NCBI GenBank assembly: GCA_002307115.1
Contig: DBTP01000059.1
Coordinates: forward strand, 1 to 13,293
Reading direction: 5' to 3'
DNA length: 13,293 nucleotides
Origin: Fibrobacter sp. UBA1313
Lineage (GTDB): Bacteria; Fibrobacterota; Fibrobacteria; Fibrobacterales; Fibrobacteraceae
A program made the translations under genes and the position numbers. This document shows positions 9,101 through 13,293 of this stretch, piece after piece. The first letter of the stretch is position 1, and every line of letters begins with the position of its first letter. The notes beneath the pieces are model-generated. The model was given only the letters and a program-made list of their open reading frames with translations, was not told the DNA's origin and did no database searches.

Positions 9101-9545
9101 CGAGAGCCGCAATAGAAATAATTTGCAAATAAGCATTCGCATATCCCAAGTAGCGCGTCCCGTACATTTCTTTCAAAATACCGTACTTTGCAGGACTATG
9201 TACCGCAAATGCCATTGCGAGCAACAACGTACAGGCGTAACCCACCCGAGGAAACCCTAAAGTATAAGAAAGTGCCATAACGACCGTGGTCAAAGTCATG
9301 GAGAGACTGCTCCAAGCCATTACTTTTTCTTTAGGAAACTTATTCGAAAGAAAACTCGCAGGCGTCATCATAAAAAGATAAGGCAAAAGAAAAAGCCCTT
9401 GTAACAGGGCACTTTGAAAAATAAGATCCTCGCCACTAGAGGTCGCTGAAAAAACTTTCTGTGTTAAAACAAAGCACCCCATCTGTACAAACGTCACTGC
9501 AAATACAGATAAAAAATAAGGGATGGTTCCTTTCGTTTTCCACAT
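6126..9545 (-). CDS. aas: LplT-Aas fusion: lysophospholipid flippase / acyltransferase / acyl-ACP synthetase
   Basis: Single protein of 1139 residues predicted to bring lysophospholipids across the inner membrane and re-acylate them. Residues 1 to about 400 are a multi-helix MFS transporter of the LplT type (AVHSPAKYGILKE is a family motif). About 415-600 is a PlsC-type acyltransferase with the HX4D motif in NHHSFID (H439, D444) and FPEG (507-510). About 640-1135 is an AMP-forming ligase with FSSGSEGLPKG (P-loop around 779-789), GYGCTET (919-925), TGD (1014-1016) and catalytic K1121 in LGSGKADF. In E. coli lplT and aas are separate adjacent genes; fused forms are known in other bacteria. The start ATG at 9545 is chosen for AGAGGA 7 bases upstream; a GTG at 9596 and ATG at 9593 lack well-spaced sites. 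No stop or frameshift interrupts the three domains. It is separated from pstS by 121 bp and is probably transcribed independently. Confidence 0.93.
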   Translation of the reverse strand: MWKTKGTIPYFLSVFAVTFVQMGCFVLTQKVFSATSSGEDLIFQSALLQGLFLLPYLFMMTPASFLSNKFPKEKVMAWSSLSMTLTTVVMALSYTLGFPRVGYACTLLLAMAFAVHSPAKYGILKEMYGTRYLGYANAYLQIISIAALVASSWAMIAGFSIVRSAFDEMPPLMDLLFTSLALPWILVGISLLGLVSSFLIPTVGSEDRRIKMRSVKQTFRSTWTNPVVRACIIGLSLFWGMAQVFVLVFQDTSGTEILTILQQSIGVAFGGLVVGSIVAARASRDFIETGLVPMGALGASASMFLIAFAESPFILAVLFGLVGFFGGLFVVALQSLLQFYTKPTNAGRVLAVSNAIQTLVLIVFLIIHVLLLNYTPLTTQRLFLGLAVISFVGFAWALRKMPQALLRSLLRTFFSGYKLKAIGVQNIPDEGPILLVGNHHSFIDWAVLQMSSPRPLRIASNKDHFERWYLRWVLKRLGMIRIDRKDPEAAMQTIREALLNGEAVAIFPEGEVSKSPHVGPFVFDFSSAVKDTETVVIPFYIQGLWGSRHSHMSAANMFGPASTHIITVAFGESLPATTPANTIRNMVREISIDAWTNSISYYRPLASSWLRACKKLVRSGPAIYSPDGAHVSGYKLIAASLAFSKALKKKTHGQKNVGILLPPSPAGVISNLALWILGKTNVNLNYTSSPSIVALCIEKAEIKTLVTSRLFLEKLKMKGVDYFPLSSQCEILFAEDIKSSIPTPVMLGHLLAGVLLPSFLLEICYFKHVKLSDTAAIMFSSGSEGLPKGIMLTHKNMIGNIQQMSCILNVTPGDVMLAELPLFHSFGLTVTILINLMEGCPIVTVADPTDVKTMARVCAEFKTTVLVGTPTFLRAFTVNRLVHPMVFDHMRLIIAGAEKLRPEMQEAFRLKFGKEVFEGYGCTETTPVASVNTPNVLLDDFMTMQVNNKPGTVGMAIPGTRFRVVDPETNVELPIGTEGMILIGGCQVMKGYLKDPMRTAEAIVEMDGKRWYRTGDKGYLDEDGFLTIVDRYSRFAKMGGEMISLGAVEIRINESKVLQGADYLVTAIPDKVKGECVVLLYHGEMEPDAVLRELRKSGIPPLMMPGLAFNVETVPKLGSGKADFTEAKKLAKKLAQIEE

Positions 9546-9880
9546 ATCAGAGTCCTCTTTCGAAATAAATCCACCCCGAAAGTTAGCAATCATCACTCCC
9601 CGGAAGTACCCCGCAAAAAGTCTTTTTCAAATGTCCCTTCCTTTTTATCCATTATTAAATAAATGTACACTCAATAAAAAGAAAAAAGGGGAAATCGATT
9701 TATTTTCGATCGAATGGAATCGCATTTCATCCAAAAGAGATCGTTGTTGGTCTCTGAATAATTATTTGTATTCCTTTTCCGACCTTAATTCTTCACATAT
9801 TCGTTCGTCAAAAAACGATAGCAATCAAAGCCGAAGCAAGTTACGGGAAATCGAACACAAGAAATTAAATACAAATTAAA
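9546..9880. other. AT-rich intergenic region with small palindromes, no gene seen
   Basis: This 335-bp gap separates the UPF0316 gene from the lplT-aas fusion gene, both read on the minus strand. It is clearly richer in A and T than the flanking genes, as expected of a promoter region. It contains two perfect 10-base palindromes, AAATCGATTT (9692-9701) and TTCGATCGAA (9705-9714). An 8-base inverted repeat CTTTTTAT/ATAAAAAG is at 9641-9648 and 9674-9681. A weak stem AGAGA/TCTCT (9738-9742 and 9753-9757) is followed on the minus strand by TTTT and might be a poor terminator. TTGACG (9812-9807) resembles a -35 box, but no good -10 follows. An open plus-strand frame here has no protein-like features. 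Confidence 0.5.
9553..9558 (-). promoter_or_regulatory. Shine-Dalgarno of the lplT-aas fusion gene
   Basis: AGAGGA lies 7 bases before the ATG at 9545. It selects this start over GTG/ATG codons about 50 bases upstream, where GGGGAG is too close to serve. Confidence 0.7.
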
Positions 9881-10441
9881 CTATTTGGCAACGTGCTTCC
9901 ACTTCGGAAAATAGCCCCCGTAAAGAGAAGAAACTTCATTCGTCACAATGAGCACACCCTTATCAATTTCCTGGATATACTTCACCATTTTTTTCATCCC
10001 TTTCCGGTTCGCAAAAATCATCAGCACCATTTTATGGCTGTCCTTCCCTTCCGCATGTGAAGTCGTCACGCCATAGCCCTTCGCGCGAAGGAGACCTGCA
10101 ATATTTCGCCCGGAGTCTTCCGAAGTGATCATCTGCACCAGCACACATCCAAAAGCAAGACGCTCCTCGAGACAAGATCCAATGTACACGCCGGCAGCAA
10201 AACCAATGCTGTACATAACGCCCTTGATAGGAGCATCCGCAATTCCCAAAATTACACGAGAAGCCACAAATACCCACAAAGAAATTTCAAAGAAAGAGAG
10301 AAACGTGCCTTCTCTGCGGAAGCCCTTGTTAATCAATATTTGGCGCAAGGTCCCTAAAGAAACTTCCGCCACCTTCGCAAAAAATATGATAGCCAATTCC
10401 CAAAGGGGAACGGCGGTCAATACAGAGATCACAGACACCAC
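9881..10441 (-). CDS. UPF0316 membrane protein (DUF5698/DUF2179), function unknown
   Basis: Protein of 186 residues matching the UPF0316 family. Three hydrophobic segments (about 10-30, 44-64 and 70-92) form an N-terminal membrane domain containing EVSLGTLRQILINKGFR. A soluble C-terminal domain (about 95-180) has the DUF2179 pattern of alternating strands and helices (GRNIAGLLRAKGYGVTT, GVLIVTNEVSSLYGGYF). No biochemical function is established for the family to my knowledge, and none can be read from the sequence. The start is GTG at 10441 with AAGGAG (10455-10450) 8 bases upstream; a second GTG follows immediately. It stands alone between two sizeable gaps, so it is probably a single-gene transcript. 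Family assignment is from recognition of the sequence pattern. Confidence 0.85.
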   Translation of the reverse strand: MVSVISVLTAVPLWELAIIFFAKVAEVSLGTLRQILINKGFRREGTFLSFFEISLWVFVASRVILGIADAPIKGVMYSIGFAAGVYIGSCLEERLAFGCVLVQMITSEDSGRNIAGLLRAKGYGVTTSHAEGKDSHKMVLMIFANRKGMKKMVKYIQEIDKGVLIVTNEVSSLYGGYFPKWKHVAK

Positions 10442-10497
10442 AAATTATTCTCCTTTAACACAAAAATTTCATTCGCACAACGGTCATTCACAGGCGA

Positions 10498-10544
10498 CTC
10501 AAAAACTCGCTTTTGACAGATTTTTGAGCGAGAACAAGCGAGAA
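10498..10544 (-). repeat. Overlapping direct and inverted repeats upstream of the UPF0316 gene
   Basis: On the minus strand TTCTCGCT occurs twice with a 10-base period (10544-10537 and 10534-10527). The second copy can pair with AGCGAG (10511-10506), giving a 6-bp stem and 15-base loop followed by TTTTT (10505-10501), a weak terminator-like shape that could end the endA transcript. CTCAAAAA (10528-10521) can instead pair with TTTTTGAG (10505-10498). The two stems share bases and cannot both form fully. This is a sequence observation; any role is inference. Confidence 0.4.
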
Positions 10545-10674
10545 TAGGAAGCATTCGATGACGATATTTGAACCATACCCGCCAAGAGGAATAACTAACC
10601 ACGCCGTTCACAGCCGAAAAGTTCCAAAAAGGGATTTTTTATTCTTGAGTAGCCTATTAAACTACATAAGATAG

Positions 10675-11457
10675 CTATTTCCTCAAATCATTTTTCTCGA
10701 TGGAAGACTTATCGGAACAATGACTCGCCACAAAAGAATTGTGGTTCCCCTGCACCTTCGCAATGCGCTCATCGCGAACACATTCCCGTAAGGTCACCGG
10801 GTGTTCCTTATCCCATATTTCAAAAAGACGTCGGTTTTTATCGGAAATGGTAATTCCGTACTCTTTTTCCATGTAAAAACTAATGCGCGCGATGATCCCA
10901 CGGGATTCCGGGCGAGGTTGCACTTTGCGGTTCTTGAAATCAATGATCGTCTGACAGGTTCCATACAGGGGCTCTGGTGTATTTGTCCACTGAGAATACA
11001 TAAAATTACTGCGGTCGCCATTCACTTCACCGATGGAAGGCATCAAGTTGTGCAAATCGCCTTCCATAATTCCAAACGCCGTATCCGTTTCTGTGCAGTT
11101 TTCTCTCGCACTTTTTTTGCCCACTTTGTGCCAGCACTGCCTTGCGTTTCCCATGTTGTGCGCAGTCACCACATGTTCCCACTCAATGCGACTCGCCCGG
11201 TTGACATTCTTCCTCGGCTGAAATCCGCAGGGGGCAAAATCAATCCCATTGGGGTTGTGGTTACTCGTATACTTACAACCGCAGTAAAGCGTTTCCATCA
11301 GATCCCCATAATAAATCTGATCCATTTTCTTCTTGGCATTAGCAAAAGTATAATGGTGTGGTTGATCTTCAGCCGAAGTACGGGCAAACGAAAAGCCTAC
11401 CGTCAGGACACCCACAATAACCCAGAAAACCAAGGAAAATAGTCCTTGTCGAACCAT
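10675..11457 (-). CDS. endA: Secreted endonuclease I (EndA/Dns family)
   Basis: Non-specific nuclease expected in the periplasm or outside the cell, 260 residues. An N-terminal signal peptide (MVRQG, hydrophobic core, likely cleavage after GFSFA) precedes the nuclease. Family motifs are YCGC near the N-terminus, RIEWEHVV with catalytic E94/H95, and the block EGDLHNLMPSIGEVNGDRSN, whose N137 would help bind the metal. Eight cysteines remain after signal removal, consistent with the disulfide-stabilised EndA/Vvn nucleases. The usual proline after EWEHVV is threonine here. A Lys/Ser-rich tail of about 16 residues follows the normal end. The start ATG at 11457 has GAGG 9 bases upstream and gives a clean signal peptide; a TTG at 11499 would add 14 residues. 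It is divergent from uppP. I recall a disulfide-dependent DNase of this kind from Fibrobacter succinogenes. Confidence 0.93.
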   Translation of the reverse strand: MVRQGLFSLVFWVIVGVLTVGFSFARTSAEDQPHHYTFANAKKKMDQIYYGDLMETLYCGCKYTSNHNPNGIDFAPCGFQPRKNVNRASRIEWEHVVTAHNMGNARQCWHKVGKKSARENCTETDTAFGIMEGDLHNLMPSIGEVNGDRSNFMYSQWTNTPEPLYGTCQTIIDFKNRKVQPRPESRGIIARISFYMEKEYGITISDKNRRLFEIWDKEHPVTLRECVRDERIAKVQGNHNSFVASHCSDKSSIEKNDLRK

Positions 11458-11544
11458 GTAGCAAAACCTCAATGAAGAGAAAAAACAGCCTGTGTTCAAT
11501 ATACATAAAGGTCAACCACAGTAGAGTTTTCTATATTTGGGCTC
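11458..11544. promoter_or_regulatory. Divergent promoter region between endA and uppP
   Basis: This 87-bp region must drive both endA (minus) and uppP (plus). Each strand has a TATATT hexamer that could be a -10 box: 11532-11537 on the plus strand, and 11503-11498 on the minus strand just after TTGACC (11515-11510). Neither has a well-spaced -35, so the exact promoters are not resolved. Confidence 0.35.
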
Positions 11545-12366
11545 ATGATAGAATCTCTCATTCTCGGACTTGTTCAGGGGCTCGCTGAGTTCCTCCCTAT
11601 CTCTAGTTCTGGTCACCTGGTTCTTGGGGAGCACATTCTCAATATGCAGCAAGTGGGCATTCTTTTCGATGTCATGCTCCACGTCGGAACGCTCCTCGCC
11701 GTCATCCTTGTTTTCCGCAAAAAACTCTGGAAATTGATTGTCGGTTGCTTGAAACGAGACAAAGAAGAGTTGCGTTATGCCCTGTATATTATCATCGCCT
11801 CCGTCCCTACCGCTATCATCGGCCTCGGGTTTAAAGATGCCATAGAATCTCTTTTCGAGAATCCCCGCTTTGTCTGCTATGCTTTGCTTGTGACAGGCAC
11901 ATTCCTTTTTGCCACCCAATGGGCGCGTACCGGAAGTAAACACCCCGAAGTTGCCGGCGTTGAAATGAACTGGTGGAGAGCTCTTATTGTAGGCACCATT
12001 CAAGGGATTGCCTGTATCCCGGGCATCAGCCGCAGCGGTTCCACCATCTCTTCCATGCTTTTCATAGGCGTCAACCGCAAATACGCGGGCGAATTCAGCT
12101 TTCTGATGAGCCTCCCTGCCGTGGGCGGAGCGGCTCTCCTAGCATTTATAGACTGGTTTAAGTGCCGTGGCGCCGGAACCGATGTTCTCACATGCGCGAA
12201 CACTGGCAACATTGATTTTGCTCTTATTTGCGGAGTCGTGGTCGCCTTTATCAGCGGCATCATCGCCCTCAAATGGCTTTTGAATTTTGTCCAAAAAGGA
12301 AAACTGCATTACTTTTCCTACTACGTATGGGCAGTCGGTATTTTAGGCTTAATCTTTATTCGCTAA
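11545..12366 (+). CDS. uppP: Undecaprenyl-diphosphate phosphatase UppP (BacA)
   Basis: Integral membrane enzyme that removes one phosphate from undecaprenyl diphosphate, recycling the lipid carrier for peptidoglycan and other surface polymers. It can also give bacitracin resistance. The length of 273 residues matches the family. The first signature is VQGLAEFLPISSSGHLVLGE, with E15 and H24 equivalent to conserved active-site residues. The second is PGISRSGSTISS with R163. The first acidic position of the (E/Q)XXXE motif is Q11, a common variant. About eight hydrophobic segments follow. The ATG at 11545 has only a weak GGG upstream and a possible -10 box ending 7 bases before it, so initiation may be unusual. 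htpG follows 34 bp later on the same strand and may be co-transcribed. Confidence 0.96.
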   Translation: MIESLILGLVQGLAEFLPISSSGHLVLGEHILNMQQVGILFDVMLHVGTLLAVILVFRKKLWKLIVGCLKRDKEELRYALYIIIASVPTAIIGLGFKDAIESLFENPRFVCYALLVTGTFLFATQWARTGSKHPEVAGVEMNWWRALIVGTIQGIACIPGISRSGSTISSMLFIGVNRKYAGEFSFLMSLPAVGGAALLAFIDWFKCRGAGTDVLTCANTGNIDFALICGVVVAFISGIIALKWLLNFVQKGKLHYFSYYVWAVGILGLIFIR

Positions 12367-12400
12367 TTAAATTATTAACAAACTAACGGAGAACCACTCT

Positions 12401-13293
12401 ATGGCAACAGAAAAAATGGAATTTCAAACAGAAGTACGCGACCTTCTTCATTTAATGATTCACTCCTTGTACAGCAACAAGGAAATTTTCCTCCGCGAAC
12501 TCGTTTCCAACGCGGCCGATGCCCTTGACAAACGTCGATTCCTTTCCCTTTCCGATGCAAGCCTGCTCCCCGCAGGAACCCAGCTTCGTATTGATATCAA
12601 AGTCAACAAAGAAGGAAAATTCCTCACGGTCGAAGACAACGGCATCGGCATGAACCGTGAAGAACTCATCAGCAACTTAGGCACCATCGCCCGCTCCGGC
12701 ACCAAGAAATTCGTGCAGGGCCTCAAAGACGGGGACAAAGCGAGCGTCGATCTCATCGGTCAATTCGGAGTCGGCTTCTATTCCTCCTTTATTGTCGCAG
12801 ACAAAGTCGAAGTCCTCTCCCGCAAAGCAGGCGAAACGCAAGGGTACCTCTGGACCTCAGCAGGCACTGGCGATTTTGAAATCACAGACGCCCCCAAAGG
12901 AGAAGCCGGAACCAAAATCACCCTTTACCTCAAAGAAGACGAAGATTCGCAGGAATACGCGAGCGAATGGCAAGTCAAAAATGTCGTTCAAAAGTACAGT
13001 GAATTTGTCGCCTACGGCATTTATCTCCACCCAGAACCCGTAAAAAATGACAAGGGCGAATTGGAAATCAAAGAACCGGAACGCCTCAACGAAAAATCCG
13101 CTCTCTGGCGTCGCCCCGAAAAAGAAATCACAGAAGATCAGTACAAAGAATTCTTCAATGTCGTCGCCCACGAAGGCACCGAACCCGCCGCCTGGAGCCA
13201 CAGTCACGCCGAAGGATCTCAGGAATTCTGGAGCCTCGTCTACATCCCTTCCAAAGCGCCATTCGACATCTGGCACAACGAACGCTCGCACGG
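12401..13293 (+). CDS. htpG: Molecular chaperone HtpG, bacterial Hsp90 (3' end missing)
   Basis: ATP-dependent cytosolic chaperone. 297 codons are present; the family is usually a little over 600 residues, so about half is visible. The N-terminal GHKL ATPase domain is complete. It has FQTEVRDLLHLMIHSLYSNK, catalytic E33 and N37 in LRELVSNAADAL, D79 in VEDNGIGM, the lid region LGTIARSGTKKF and IGQFGVGFYSSFIVADKV. The middle domain begins near residue 225 with LWRRPEKEITEDQYKEFF and runs off the window. The start ATG at 12401 has GGAG 9 bases upstream. No CIRCE-like inverted repeat is present in the 34-bp gap after uppP, so heat-shock control is not evident here. Confidence 0.97.
   Translation, partial: MATEKMEFQTEVRDLLHLMIHSLYSNKEIFLRELVSNAADALDKRRFLSLSDASLLPAGTQLRIDIKVNKEGKFLTVEDNGIGMNREELISNLGTIARSGTKKFVQGLKDGDKASVDLIGQFGVGFYSSFIVADKVEVLSRKAGETQGYLWTSAGTGDFEITDAPKGEAGTKITLYLKEDEDSQEYASEWQVKNVVQKYSEFVAYGIYLHPEPVKNDKGELEIKEPERLNEKSALWRRPEKEITEDQYKEFFNVVAHEGTEPAAWSHSHAEGSQEFWSLVYIPSKAPFDIWHNERSH

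Noticed and set aside
9600..9659. A 19-codon minus-strand frame (starting MDKKEGTFEK) just before the lplT-aas gene, considered as a leader peptide
   Set aside because: It has no ribosome-binding site, no run of regulatory codons and no attenuator-like structure after it.
9795..9820. Stem TCGTT/AACGA in the gap after the UPF0316 gene as a terminator
   Set aside because: The stem is only 5 bp and is not followed by a T-tract.
9523..9879. Plus-strand open frame of 118 codons across the AT-rich gap
   Set aside because: It begins inside the lplT-aas gene in antisense, then reads AT-rich noncoding DNA. It has no Shine-Dalgarno and no recognisable pattern.
10801..11442. Plus-strand open frame of 213 codons opposite endA
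   Set aside because: EndA on the other strand has catalytic motifs, a signal peptide and a ribosome-binding site; the opposing frame has none of these.
11512..12003. Minus-strand open frame opposite the start of uppP
   Set aside because: It is antisense to the conserved UppP signatures, with no start signal or domain.
12857..13291. Minus-strand open frame opposite htpG, rich in Phe and Gly
   Set aside because: Its composition is what the codon bias of htpG produces when read backwards. HtpG itself is unmistakable.

Overview
The window is ordinary chromosomal DNA from a bacterium with mid-range GC. It holds twelve genes, two of them cut by the window edges. No tRNA, rRNA, CRISPR array, insertion sequence or phage gene was seen. 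A diderm (Gram-negative type) cell is suggested by the lysophospholipid-salvage fusion LplT-Aas and by an EndA-type secreted nuclease. The Pst/Pho proteins look more like those of Clostridia-type lineages. That mixture, with the base composition, would fit Fibrobacterota, but this is a low-confidence inference made without any database search.

Region 1 (1-6125, minus strand) is a complete phosphate-starvation operon in the order pstS-pstC-pstA-pstB-phoU-phoB-phoR. phoR is cut at its 3' end by the window start. Neighbouring genes overlap or lie 1-3 bases apart, and most Shine-Dalgarno sequences sit inside the end of the preceding gene. PstS binds phosphate outside the membrane, PstC/PstA form the channel, PstB powers it, PhoU links transport state to signalling, and PhoR/PhoB are the sensor kinase and response regulator. 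Upstream of pstS is a direct-repeat array in 11-bp phase that looks like a Pho box, so the operon probably activates its own transcription. The PstS sequence is circularly permuted relative to the textbook protein.

Region 2 (6126-9545, minus) is one very long gene fusing an LplT-type lysophospholipid flippase to an Aas-type acyltransferase/acyl-ACP synthetase. Together these would import and re-acylate lysophospholipids.

Region 3 (9546-11457, minus) has an AT-rich 335-bp gap with small palindromes, a UPF0316 membrane protein of unknown function, a 233-bp gap with overlapping inverted repeats, and a secreted EndA-family nuclease.

Region 4 (11458-13293, plus) starts at a short divergent intergenic region. 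It contains uppP (undecaprenyl-diphosphate phosphatase, cell-wall lipid carrier recycling) and, 34 bp later, the 5' half of htpG (bacterial Hsp90), cut by the window end.

I found no convincing new multi-gene system. The most interesting points are the permuted PstS, the phased Pho-box-like array and the self-contained layout of the phosphate operon.
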